Positions 11,644-21,726 of a stretch of 64,000 bases of DNA are shown in pieces (position 1 is the first letter of the stretch; each line of letters starts with the position of its first letter). Source of the stretch: Umbilicaria muhlenbergii (lineage: Eukaryota > Ascomycota > Lecanoromycetes > Umbilicariales > Umbilicariaceae); contig KK106984.1 of NCBI GenBank assembly GCA_000611775.1, positions 1,580,364-1,644,363 on the forward strand, given 5' to 3'. Position numbers and translations under genes: made by a program. Below the pieces are notes generated by a model that saw nothing but the letters and a program-made list of their open reading frames with translations, was not told the origin of the DNA and ran no database searches.

Positions 11644-12497
11644 ATGTCTCAACCCCCCACCTATCCTCCCTACTCTTCCGACGCCACCCCCCCCTACAAC
11701 TCCTATAACCCCGCTTCCCAACCCGCCTTCGACTCCTCCACCCCTCCGCCCCCACCGCCGAAACCTCTCCCCCACGACCCCAGCCGCTACAGCACACCTC
11801 CAACCGGCCCGCCTCTCCCCCCGCCTCCATCAACCGATCCGCATCCTGTCNNNNNNNNNNNNNNNNNNNNNNNNNNNNNNNNNNNNNNNNNNNNNNNNNN
11901 NNNNNNNNNNNNNNNNNNNNNNNNNNNNNNNNNNNNNNNNNNNNNNNNNNNNNNNNNNNNNNNNNNNNNNNNNNNNNNNNNNNNNNNNNNNNNNNNNNNN
12001 NNNNNNNNNNNNNNNNNNNNNNNNNNNNNNNNNNNNNNNNNNNNNNNNNNNNNNNNNNNNNNNNNNNNNNNNNNNNNNNCTCCCACCCCGCCACCCTCGC
12101 CCCCCTCTCGCACCTCCTCTCCCAAAACATCCTCCTATCCACCCACCTCCTCGCCCTGTCATCCCAACTCGCCCATCTGCGCAGCACGACGCAATCCCTC
12201 CTGCTGCACCTGCACGCGCTCGAGCGCGCCTGGCGCCAGAAACAATCCCTCATGGACGACGCGCTGGCGCCGTTTGCGCCCAAGGCGCTGTATCAGCGGC
12301 TGGGGCATGCGGTGGCGGAGGCGGAAGCGGTGTGTGCCGCGTTGGAGGAGAGTTTTTTGGAGGAGGGGGAGGGGAGGGCGGGGGAGAGGGAGGTGGGGGA
12401 GTTTGTGAAGAGGTACCGGGAGGGGAGGAAGAGGGTTTGGTTGAGGAGGGAGAGGAAGGAGAGGTGGGATGAGGGGAGGGTGGGAGGGTGGCGGTAG
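11644..12497 (+). CDS. vps37: Vps37, ESCRT-I subunit (interrupted by an N gap)
   Basis: Component of ESCRT-I, which sorts ubiquitinated cargo at endosomes. The N-terminus is Pro-rich and disordered (MSQPPTYPPY, then PPPPPPKPLPH), as in fungal Vps37. After an assembly gap (11851-12079) comes the Mod(r) helical domain, with LLSQNILLSTHLLALSSQLAH, LHALERAWRQKQSLMDDALA and a C-terminal FVKRYREGRKRVWLRRERK. The parts before and after the gap lie in different frames relative to its 229 Ns, so the gap length is inexact, an intron lies inside, or both. Codon choice is C-rich before about 12250 and strongly G-rich after it. I am confident in the family, not in the full structure. Confidence 0.8.
11851..12079. 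other. Assembly gap (229 N)
   Basis: Undetermined bases inside the C-rich arm of vps37. The surrounding Pro-rich, C-tract sequence probably caused the sequencing dropout. Confidence 0.99.
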
Positions 12498-12813
12498 GTA
12501 GGGGAGATGGGTGTGTGTGGGTTCGGTTGGGTGTGAGGATTTGAGGAGCTGGAGCTGGAGCTGGAGGGTTGGGTTGGAATATCACAATGCATGGCACTGG
12601 CGTGGAAAGTTGGTTGGAACTTTGCATGTGAAACTTGTAAGACATTGTACATGGTCGATATGTTTATAACCTGGGACTATAACTACTTCTAACTACCAGC
12701 GTGTAGTCCCGTCCGACTCCTTGGTGGATCCCACGTGAATAAAAGCCTGTAGTTGAGATCAGCTATCGCGTCTTGAAAGCGGAAAAGATTCAAAAATGTA
12801 AAATGGGAGTAAT

Positions 12814-12894
12814 GTCTCAGTTCTCCAAGGTGAAATATTTGTTTCTTCAATCGTAAGTCGGAAAGAACACAGCGAATATTTGGATTCATCAGGT
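12814..12894 (-). ncRNA. Box C/D snoRNA candidate, possible LSU guide
   Basis: Box C TGATGA (plus 12886-12891) and box D CTGA (12817-12820), inside an apparent intron (donor near 12934, acceptor near 12747). The sequence above box D contains TTCACCTTGGAG, complementary to CCAAGGTGAA, which I recall from a conserved large-subunit rRNA segment followed by CAGCC. The target is less certain than for the two 18S guides. Confidence 0.45.
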
Positions 12895-13124
12895 GATATC
12901 AGGATTTAAAGATTGAGTGAGTAAGAAGACCTACCGAAAGGACGCCCCAAGCCCACACACGAGTAGCCAATATGCCTGTACTTTGCACCAGTCCCTCGTC
13001 AGTGAGGCGTTGGAAGCTTCTGGACTAAAGAATGACTGAAATGAACAAAACATGTGTGAATCAGGCTCTGCGGTAGCGTGTCAGCCAAAGACATGTTCCA
13101 TGCGTAAGGAAGGCAGTATCAAAC

Positions 13125-13215
13125 CATTAAATCATGTTAGACCTTCATCGCCGGATGGTGCCCTCGTTACAAGGCGGTGCCCGGTTCCAGAGTGTGAATA
13201 TTGATCATCATTTCA
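13125..13215 (-). ncRNA. Box C/D-like structured RNA, copy A (box D degenerate)
   Basis: Paralogue of copy B: box C TGATGA (plus 13205-13210), the same GAACCGGGCACCGC core and the C'-like GCGATGA. The position aligned with box D of copy B reads ATGA rather than CTGA, so this copy may be decaying or may use another box D. Confidence 0.4.
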
Positions 13216-13341
13216 AGGAGTACATCACAAGATGGAGATAGTATGATAGAATTTTGTACCTATGGCAAGGTACCGTTAGCTTCGAGAACTCGGAATATCT
13301 CAGTAGCGATGCCAGGCTGTAGTCGTATATGTCGATCAGAA

Positions 13342-13430
13342 TTTTCAGTGTTGGTACGTTCATCGCCGGGCGGTGCAATACTTAGAAAGCGGTGCCCGGT
13401 TCAAACAGTGTGAATAGTGATCATCAAGTC
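13342..13430 (-). ncRNA. Box C/D-like structured RNA, copy B
   Basis: Box C TGATGA (plus 13421-13426), a C'-like GCGATGA, and box D CTGA (13345-13348). An internal CCGGGC and GCCCGG can pair as a hairpin. It shares most of its sequence with copy A, about 215 nt downstream on the minus strand. I do not recognise its rRNA target. It lies between the acceptors at 13486 and 13260. Confidence 0.5.
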
Positions 13431-13833
13431 AAAGAATGGTCAGGTTTCGGTCCGAATGGGGCTTCTGAGACGGGTGGATATGTACCTATAATGAGGTACT
13501 GTTAGCTTAGCACCTATGAATCTTCAATCCGTCGATTTCCATATGATAGCAGTAGAGTCGCTCAGCTGACGAGTTCTCAACAAGTACGTCCCCTCACTGA
13601 CACCCACCGAAGTTTGTACGCTTCAGCTTTTACGGATGCCAGTAGAAGTGCACACAGTCTGTCCGCCCGTTCGTTCAAAATTCTTCATGTGCGGTACGTC
13701 GATATACTTGGAGACGAAGGAAAATGGTTGCGAATGGAAGTCCCAAGAGGAGATAGGATTTACCTAAGAACCACCACTGGTTAGCAAAGAGCCTCGTATC
13801 AGTTAGGAGGCATCAGTATAAAGTGGGTATGGA

Positions 13834-13926
13834 GGTGTCAGACAAGGCTGAAACTTTGTAGAGACAGAATCGACATTAATTGTTCGGAATGAGGAATGCC
13901 TTTCCATGTCATGTAGTCATCACGCA
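13834..13926 (-). ncRNA. Box C/D snoRNA candidate, 18S guide (snR41-like target)
   Basis: Box C GTGATGA (plus strand 13917-13923) and box D CTGA (13838-13841). Directly above box D is AAGTTTCAGCCTTG then T, complementary over 14 nt (plus one G-U) to the conserved 18S segment CAAGGCTGAAACTT. The fifth base above box D pairs with the first G after CAA; by my recollection this is yeast 18S G1126, the target of snR41. It sits between the acceptors at 13972 and 13764. Confidence 0.7.
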
Positions 13927-14092
13927 AGGTAGTAGGTAAAAGATAGCCCAAGAAAAGCAGTGGACTCGTACCTTTTCTGTGTATTAGTTCGAAGCGGCAG
14001 CCAGTAGCTAGAGAGCGTATACCTGGGAGACGTTGTGTTAGCTTTACCCAGTTCAAGTTGAAGACAGCCCATCGTTCATGACCAGGTGTCAA

Positions 14093-14173
14093 GACATCAG
14101 AGTAATTCTAGAGTAATCTCGATCCTCACGAAGTATAGGTGTTGGATTGTTCATGATTCAAACTCATCATGTG
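14093..14173 (-). ncRNA. Box C/D snoRNA candidate, 18S guide (SNORD45-like target)
   Basis: Box C ATGATGA (plus strand 14164-14170) and box D CTGA (14097-14100) lie about 70 nt apart, with ACA and TGT flanks able to pair as a short terminal stem. Directly upstream of box D is CTCTAGAATTAC then T, complementary over 12 nt (plus one G-U) to the near-universal 18S segment GTAATTCTAGAG. The fifth base above box D pairs with the second A of GGTAA, which by my recollection is the residue guided by human SNORD45 (18S A159). It lies in the intron between the donor at 14205 and the acceptor at 14023. Confidence 0.7.
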
Positions 14174-14296
14174 CGAAGGGCAGCCCGAAGCGGGAAGGTA
14201 CTCACTATCAATTAATGTGACAGGTAATGCTGAGCAGATAGAAATAAGGCCAATCTATCCATAGAGAATCGGGAAAATAAGTAGTTAGCTGGTATT

Positions 14297-14701
14297 GTGC
14301 GCCCCAGATACTATGGTGAGGAAGAGAATTGGTGGAGCTCGAAAAATCGCTTCGGTGGTGTCGACGGCGCCTTACCCGAAATAGAAAAACAGCCCGAACA
14401 GGTAAGGCGCCTTGTGGACTTGATCGTCGAACGTCGTAAACAGACAGGTTCAGCAACAGGCACAGGCACAGGACCATTCAACCTCCCTAGTACAGCAGCC
14501 TACTACCCCTACTCCGGAGGATCAATGGAATATCAATATCCAGCTCCAGCCAAAGACCCGACAACATTCGTCAATATAACAGAATTCCCCGCCCTCGCTA
14601 TTAATCGCATCCGCTCGACCCAAGTCCGTCCACGTTCTAGAACCCTAATCGCTTCCCGCGCCGCCACACCACAGCCGGGCCGAAGCCACCTTGTGTTCTA
14701 G
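14297..14701 (+). other. Open frame of unclear status
   Basis: A 134-codon plus-strand frame starting at GTG, with the first ATG only near residue 76. The predicted peptide looks protein-like: an acidic/aromatic start (YYGEEENWW), a charged helix (KQPEQVRRLVDLIVERR) and a Gly/Thr run. No upstream exon or start was found. It overlaps the probable 5' side of the minus-strand snoRNA host gene. It contains a perfect 11-nt inverted repeat, GGCGCCTTACC near 14368 and its complement near 14400. It may be an exon of an unannotated gene or chance. Confidence 0.25.
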
Positions 14702-15010
14702 AATCCTCAGCACGACGTCCGACGAACGAAAGCTCGAAATCGATCGGATTGGGAATGGGGCATGGTGGCCCAACCTAAATGGTAGGGAAAACGCACTGGA
14801 GAAACAAATTGACCGCCAGCATCTGGGCCACTTTAAGAGCGGGATGAGGTCTGGCATTATATTGCGCTCTATGCTACAGATAGTCTGAGACCAGTGGTTT
14901 TCTATGCTGATGTAAATGCTGCGACGTACCCCTTCCCGCTATGATATGATACAAGCCCACGACGGAGCTACTTCTTTTTATCAAACCCTTCTCCCTCTCC
15001 ACACCCGAAT

Positions 15011-16120
15011 CTATTTCCCCTCATTCGAAGCCGTAGCATCAAACGCCGCCTTCGGCACCATCGCGTCGCTCTCACTCTCCGGCTCATGCTCTTCTTTCAC
15101 CTGCTTCGTCGCCGCCTTCGCCCGTTCCGTCCTGCCCTTTTCTTCTTCAGGCGACGGGTGTTGGGCGCTGGCGTGTGATGGCGGTGGGGCGGAGGAGGAA
15201 GCTGATTTTGATAATGTCGAATTCGCTGCTGCTGATGCGGTGGGTGTCTGCCCGGCGCCAGATTCTGGTGCTGGGGAGGGAGAGGGCTGCGCCGGTTGCG
15301 AGGGTTCTGAGGGCGCATCTGACGGTGCTGCCGGGGCGTCTTCTTCCTGCCCTTCTTGGTCGTCTTCGAGTTCGGCGCCGTAAACGTCGGGGTGGTCGCG
15401 GAAACAGTCTTGCATGCCCCTGGTCGGTGTTAGCCTCTACCCTACAAACCGCACTCGCGATGCCGTAAGGGCGCACTTGAACTTGTCAATACAGTCCATC
15501 CCCTTCGGCTCTTCTTTCGAATACACGAAACAGCTGAACGCGGCCCGGAATTGCTCGCCGCACGGCCCGTGCGCCATCCCGCCTAGACAGGGACAGTCCC
15601 AGTTTATCTCGCCGGTTTCTTCATTGAAGGCGCCTTGTTGGCTGGCTTCTTCTTCGTATTCCTCGGGTGTCCGGGGTGGGTCATTGGGGGAGGCATGCTC
15701 GGGGATTGCCACTGTGGCCGCTGATGTCGGTTTTGATGAGGGTGAGGGTGGGGAAAGAGACTCGGTCGAGAGTAGGGACGAGCTGGTGGCTTTGTTGCGC
15801 TTTGAGTGGAGGATGGAATCGACGGTGGGGAGGTTGGTTTCTTCATCGGGATCGTCTGCTATCGGAACTGGAGGTTTGGGATTAGTACGGATCTGTCAAA
15901 GCGGGCATCTGGTAGGCGCACATGAGGGCTGTTCGGCGAAGACATCGCTGGTGTTGTAGTAATACACTGCACCAGCAGCCAGTCCCCACCGTACTGCGCT
16001 GCTCTTCCAACTTCGTGACTTTTGTGCGGGTGGCGCGGTGCTGAGTAGTCGCTGGGCTCGGACGGGACGGATTACAGGTAAAGACTGTCGGAGTAAGGAT
16101 CGTGATGCTGTTCTGAACAT
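15011..16120 (-). CDS. mia40: Mia40, mitochondrial intermembrane-space oxidoreductase
   Basis: Mia40 imports and oxidises small cysteine proteins in the mitochondrial intermembrane space, together with Erv1. Exons 16120-15922, 15867-15477 and 15419-15011 join in frame to 332 aa. The N-terminus ([15 protein letters not shown]) is an Arg-rich presequence, followed by a membrane anchor around [14 protein letters not shown]. The catalytic domain is intact: the redox CPC, then the twin Cx9C pairs ([26 protein letters not shown] and QDC). A long acidic Pro/Ala/Glu-rich tail follows, longer than the yeast tail. The second intron joins DKFK to GMQDCF. Mia40 and thiamine pyrophosphokinase diverge from about 240 nt of shared promoter. 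Confidence 0.93.
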
Positions 16121-16358
16121 TGTTGTTCAAATTGCAGGAAAGAGCTCTCCGTTCTAGCGTACAAATGTCGAAGATGACGCTTCGTTGGATGGTGAGCTCC
16201 AAATTGTGAATCTTGACGTTATGTCAGCATCACGTTTCTCAAACTGCATGTCGAGTCAAGCCGAGAAGGATTAGCGTGACGAGTGACTCGAAGCCAGGAC
16301 AGCCAATGACGTACACGCACAGGCTCTGGATGCTGCTCTCTCAGCTTGCCTTGCATCT
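16121..16358. promoter_or_regulatory. Bidirectional promoter of mia40 (-) and thi80 (+)
   Basis: Only 238 nt separate the two start codons, so both 5' leaders and core promoters must lie here. No TATA is obvious. Confidence 0.5.
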
Positions 16359-17350
16359 ATGGACGGGAATAATTATCAGGACCGTCCCAATGGTGAGGAT
16401 GGGCAAATTGAAGAAGAGACGATTCTCCCAAATACCAACAGCACTGCCGTAAAAACATGGACTCCCGCGCGATTTCTCTCCGGCAAGGCTCGCGATGTCG
16501 AGTCAGAGAATCCATATGCCGTAATCATTCTCAACCAACCCATTGAAAACAAGGAGCTGCTAGTAGATGTCTGCCGTGGGGGTAGTACTCCTATCCCACA
16601 TCTCAGGCATGTACTACTAACACCCAAATAAGCAATCTACACCGCCTGCGCCGACGGCGGTGCCAACCGCCTAAAAGACCTAAACCTACAAGGCGCCGCC
16701 GAGCTCACCTGCGTACGTCCCCACCCCCTACGCGTCCCCCCAACCCACCACTAACAACCCCCCCGAAGCGCCCCGACATCATTTGCGGCGATCTCGACTC
16801 CCTCCTCCCCTCAGTGTCCACCCACTACCAAGCCCTCGGCACCCGCATCATCCAAGACCCAGACCAATACTCCACCGACCTGACCAAATGCCTCAAATAC
16901 ATCACCGCGCGCGACTACCGCCACCCAGACCCCCACTCCCCCGGTGGTCAACGTCTCGACGTCGTCGTCATGGGCGGGCTCGGCGGGCGAGCCGACCAGG
17001 CCTTCTCGCTGCTTCATCACCTTTATGCCGCTGGTCAAGACGCCGCGTTGGCGAGTGGGGATGTTTATCTACTTACGGCTGAGAGTGTGCTGTTCGTTTT
17101 GCACAAGGGGAAGAATCGCATACGCACGCCGCTGGGCCCGGGACTGCTGGGAGAGAATGTGGGGATTATTCCTGTGGCGCGGCCGGCGGTGATTTCGACG
17201 CGGGGCCTTGAGTGGGATGTGGTGGATTGGGCGACGGAGTTTGGCGGGCAGGTTAGTACGAGTAATCATGTTAGGAGTGGGGTGGTTGAGGTGGAGACGT
17301 CGGAGAGGGTGGTGTTTACGGTGGAGGTGGCGCGGAAGGGGATGAAGTGA
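16359..17350 (+). CDS. thi80: Thiamine pyrophosphokinase
   Basis: Transfers pyrophosphate from ATP to thiamine to give thiamine diphosphate in the cytosol. Exons 16359-16581, 16633-16712 and 16769-17350 join in frame to 294 aa. Seen in order: NPYAVIILNQP, the nucleotide-site motif ACADGGANRL spanning the second exon, RPDIICGDLDS with the metal-binding acidic residues, DQYSTDLTKCL, and GGLGGRADQAFS. The C-terminal thiamine-binding sheet includes a TSNH motif (VSTSNHV). All hallmark residues are intact. Base use changes sharply within the gene: before about 17000 third positions are mostly C, after it mostly G or T. Confidence 0.93.
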
Positions 17351-18392
17351 AGGGGAAGGCCGAGGTTAGTGTTGGGTCGGGGTCGGATACATCTACGATT
17401 ATTTCCGCAGTCACTTTTGGAATGGGTTGGGCTATGTTGGCCGACAGGAGAACAGACACACGTTGCCAAGCACCACCCTGAGGAAAGAGGATCGCACAGG
17501 GCCTACTCGGCTGCAGCGCTTGGCCGAGTCGCAGAGGTAGAACACTATTCCTCACTCCTGTTACAGTACTTGAGGGCTGCAAAGCACACGCAGGTTAAGA
17601 CCATTACAGATAGAATAAACAACAAAGAGAGAAGGAGCTTCACAAGCAGATATCAAGAAATTTTTGAACGCCTCTTGTTATAAGCAATAGTTCTCAGTAG
17701 TCTCCACACCTTTCTCTGTGATGACATCCAGATAAACTGGCAGTAATGTGACGTCTCGGGTCACACAATGTATACGACTGCCAGCACGTAACAAAGAGTG
17801 TCAAGGGAATTATCAACAGCACGTTATCCGTAAAAGGAATGCTGAGGACGTCAGGTGTAGAGGATGCGGAAATCGTTTGCTTCGTCGAGATCTGTGAATA
17901 TAATTTCCACTATTGAGGGGGTGCTTTCACAACCTAAGGACTACCATTTTTCGATAGATATATGGAGGGCTTCAGGCAGAAGATGTGCCTGATAGGCCAA
18001 GCTGCCGTCACCGCTCCAGTCTGTGAGTCACGTTGGTTTGACTGTTCAATACTCCGGCGTCTAGCTACTTGATACAGCTGGGAGCGTGGCGAGTTCAGAT
18101 GCACGGATCAAGTTATTTGAGAAATAGTTCTTCATTCAACGATCTATCGTCTATGTCCGAACAGCCGGGATACAAGAACAGAACGATGAAACCCTGATTC
18201 CATATGAACACCTTGCCTATGCAGCAATACACTGCTTGGAAGCCATGATCAAAAGATGCGCGTTCGATATCATGCTGAAAAAGGTAAACGTTTGCCGGAT
18301 GAAGCCCCGTCCGTAGAATTTTCCCCTTGAACAAATCCCTCAGTACGCCAGTCGCGAGAACAAAAACAACAATGGCCATTGTAGTATGGCAA
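17351..18392. other. Intergenic, tail-to-tail spacer
   Basis: About 1.04 kb between the 3' ends of thi80 (+) and tef3 (-). It probably holds both 3' untranslated regions. I saw no tRNA, repeat or credible open frame. Confidence 0.4.
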
Positions 18393-21300
18393 TCATTCTT
18401 CGTCCGAAAAGACCTCCTCACCCCTCTTCCTCCGTGCCATCCTGTCCTTCTTCTTCTTCCTCAACTCTGCGGAGGTAAGCTTCTTGGCCTTCTTGCTCCC
18501 TTCGATCTTGTTGCCCATGGCGTCGAATCGATCCTCCTCATCGTCCTTATCTGTCAGACGTGGACCGGCACCCTGGCCTTGCACCCAGTTATGGCCGGAA
18601 GGAGTCATCTTTCCGTCCATACAAGCCCATACTTCTTCGGTCAAGTTCTGCGTGAACTCGGCGGAGTGAGTGATGATGATAACACCACCTTCGAACGACT
18701 TGAGAGCCTTGGAAAGGGCACCGAGCGAGTCGCGATCGAGATAGTTAGTAGGTTCGTCGAGAACGATCAAGTGAGGTCGTTGCCATGAGCAAGCAGCGAG
18801 CACAACCTTGACACGTTGACCACCTGAAAGACCGCGCATACGCGAGTGAGACACAAGCTCAGCATCGAGACCAAAGTTGGCACAGTGTGCCTCGATCTCT
18901 TTCCGCACGAGCGGTCGGAACTGACCACTGGCCAGGGCCTCCTTCTGGTCAACTTCGGCGACCATCTTCTGGTGCGAAGCCAAGATCTCAGTACGTGGGA
19001 TCCAGGCGTTGTCCGCGGTCATCATTGGTGTCCACTTCTCGTTCTTCTGGCCAACATTCTCGCCAAGAACGAACGAACACTCGTATTCGTACGAGTTCTT
19101 GAACTTTCTTCGTGAGTGGATACCAATAACGCGTCGCTGGGTACCGTCGATCTTGTAGATCTTGTCCATGGCTTTCTCATCCTCGTCGGTGACAATCTTG
19201 TTGGCGCGGTCCATAGTCTCACGGTCCTCACCGGTCTGGAATCGCCATTGGATGTACTCTGAAGGGGTCGAGTCCAAGTGGTGGTCGATGTGGGCGAAGG
19301 CGTGCTGTTTGATGTAGGCGATACGGATGTTCTCGTGGGTGTAGACTTCACCGCTGGTGGGAATGAGCTCACCGGTCAAGACGTTGATCAGTGTCGATTT
19401 ACCAGCACCGTTGGGACCGATGACGGCAATACGCGAACCGAGCGAACACTGGAAGGTGATGTCGGAGATCTGTGGCTTTGATGTACCTGGGTACTGGAAG
19501 CTCATGTTGCTGACCCGGACAATTGCCTTGGCCTTGGTCTTAACACCCTCGAGGAAACCTGGCTCGGGGAACTTGAACTCCATCTCGGAAGCACTGAGCT
19601 CATAGTACGAGCGAGCCGATGGGACACGCTTGACGAATTCGTTCAAGTTTCCACGGTAGCGCTTGAGCTTGAAGCGCTCATAATGGATGACGTGCTGAAT
19701 TACGTTGTTCAAGAACTTGCTGTCGTGGGAGACGATAATGGATGTGCAAGGCGATTCGATGAGATATTTCTCAAGCCACGCGACATTCTTGACATCCAAG
19801 TGGTTGGTGGGCTCATCGAGGAGAAGAATATCGGGCTCTTCGAACACAGCGCGAGCAAGCGCAAGCTTCATCTTCCAGCCACCGGAGAGGGAAGTAATGG
19901 GGCCTTCGAACTGCTCCTGCAAGAAGCCGAACTCTAGCAACTTCGCCTCGACAGCAGATTTCTCGATCTGGATGCCAACTTCAGCAAGTTTCTTCTGAGT
20001 CCAACCAATAACGGTCTGCTCAGTGTCGGCAGAGTCAAGATCGTGCTCGACGAAGACAGTTTTCACCTCGCTCTTCTTCGGGAAGCCTTCGACTTGCTCG
20101 TTGTTGATGGCGCGCATGAGCGTCGATTTACCGGATCCGTTAGGACCGAGCAGACCGTAGCGTTGACCACGCTTCAAACGGAGATGAGTCTGATTGAGCA
20201 GAATCTTAGCACCGTAAGCCAAGTTGAAGGTTGTGTTGCAAAGGTCCTCTCCCTCCTCGTCATCTTCCTCCGATTCTGCCTCGTCCTCAGCACCTGGAGA
20301 CGCGCGCTTACGTAGAGCATCAGCGATAGGCCTCGCGTCGGCTTCACCTACGATAGCGGTGATATATGGGAGAGTGTTCTCGATCCAGCTGACCGAGTCG
20401 GTGACCTTCTCATCAATGAGTTGGCCAGCGATGGCGGAGATGTACTCGATAACATCCTCGAATTTGGTGGCAGCATCCTTGTGCTTCGGGGTGAAAATCT
20501 GCTTCAAGATGGCGGAAACCGTAGAGATGTCGCCAGCGTGCGAGACCTCTGGGATCTTGCCGTCTTTGACTTCACCAACGCGAACCAACGTGTCAAGAGC
20601 CTGCTTGGTCTTCTCACGGGCTTCGGGGTCGGCCAAATTCTCATGGTTCTTCTGGAGAGCGGGCATGAGTTTCGGTAGAAAAGCAGCGACGATCTGGGGA
20701 TCTTCAACAAGCTTGCACATGTTGTCAACAATGACAGCAGATTTACGCTTGATGGCCGTTTCGCGTTCAGTCAAACCACGGTCGAGTAGAGGAACCATAA
20801 TGGCGAGAGTCGGCTCGTGCACGTCGGTGACGAAGGTGGTGGCACCCAACAGATGAACAGTCTCGGGGACGTTCTCTGGCTTGGCGATACATTTGATAAG
20901 TTCTGGAATGAAACGGTCGATGTCCTTGTTGACGATCAGACCGCAGACCTTCTCCATGGTGCCGTAGGCAGCTTTCTTGACCTCAGGCTTGGTGTCCCAC
21001 ATAGATTCGGAGACAACGGGGATGAGATCTGGCACACGATATGCGAGCTGAGTTGGAGCACTCTCGACAAGCGCCTCGATGCACTGAAGACCAGTCATCT
21101 TTTCGGGCCATTTCTGGGCTGTGAGGATGGATTTAATGATCGGAGGGAGGACGGCCTTGACGGCGTTTGGGTTGATAGCTTTGACAATGGCAAGCGAAGC
21201 TGCTTGAGCGGCAGTCTTGACCTGGGTCATCTTGTCGCCGACAGCTGCCAAAGTTGGTGCAAGTAGCGAAACCAAATATGGCTCGACATTGGGCGAAACC

Positions 21301-21726
21301 GACGAGTGTTGTGCGATTGCCTGGATGGCATTAAGCGCACGTTCACGTGCAGCAGCATCCTTCTTGTTTACTAGCTGCTTCTTGAGGATTTCGACAGCTC
21401 TAGAAGGTGTTGGTTAGCAATTATTTCGATGAGAACACTAAAGGTGCAAAATTTGCGACCGTGGCGACCGTGGCGAATGCACGATCGCGTAAGATTTAGT
21501 GAGGTGCAGAAGCGGAGGAAACTCACTTTGTGGGAGCGTCATGCTCTTCGATGTCACCGTTGATGAAAGTAGCGATGTTGCCAGCAGCAGCGCTCGTCTC
21601 ATCCGCGGTCTTTGATATCGTGAGCTTGTTGAGCAGCTCGTCAAGGACTTTGATGGATTTCTGGTTCTCGGACTTCGTGTTGGCGGCGTTCGAGGGTACG
21701 GTCTCCATGATGTCGAGTCCAGGCAT
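18393..21726 (-). CDS. tef3: Translation elongation factor 3 (EF-3), ABC-F ATPase
   Basis: Fungal EF-3 hydrolyses ATP on the ribosome to release E-site tRNA during elongation. Exons 21726-21527 and 21399-18393 join in frame to 1068 aa, the usual length. In order: an N-terminal HEAT-repeat region (about residues 80-390), a four-helix region, ABC1 with Walker [10 protein letters not shown], signature [10 protein letters not shown] and Walker B DEPTNHLD, then ABC2 with GPNGAGKST, a chromodomain-like insertion, [10 protein letters not shown] and DEPTNYLD. The C-terminus is Lys-rich ([18 protein letters not shown]). The 127-nt intron near the 5' end is the only one. Both ATPase sites look complete. 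Confidence 0.97.

Larger units (their letters stand above)
12700..14290 (-). ncRNA. Multi-snoRNA host gene, mostly introns
   Basis: There is no sustained open frame, but the minus strand shows a run of intron signals. Acceptors at 14023, 13972, 13764, 13486 and 13260 each have a CTAAC or CTAAT branch site 10-20 nt upstream, and each AG is followed directly by GTA. A GTGAGT donor lies at 14205. Downstream there is an acceptor near 13036, an apparent exon of about 100 nt, a GTAGGT donor near 12934 and an acceptor near 12747. Between these signals lie box C/D snoRNA-like elements, two with long antisense matches to 18S rRNA (separate entries). The arrangement fits a non-coding host transcript whose introns release snoRNAs. 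It ends tail-to-tail with vps37. Its 5' end is unclear and may reach past 14290, where another GCTAAC precedes a possible acceptor near 14258. Confidence 0.6.

Noticed and set aside
12250-12645. Pro-rich minus-strand frame
   Set aside because: It is the reverse of the G-rich end of vps37.
13390-13400. GGTTCAAAC resembling a tRNA B box
   Set aside because: No cloverleaf or A box fits around it; it is part of the duplicated snoRNA-like unit. I found no tRNA gene in the window.
20224-20856. 210-codon plus-strand frame
   Set aside because: It is antisense to the conserved HEAT region of EF-3.
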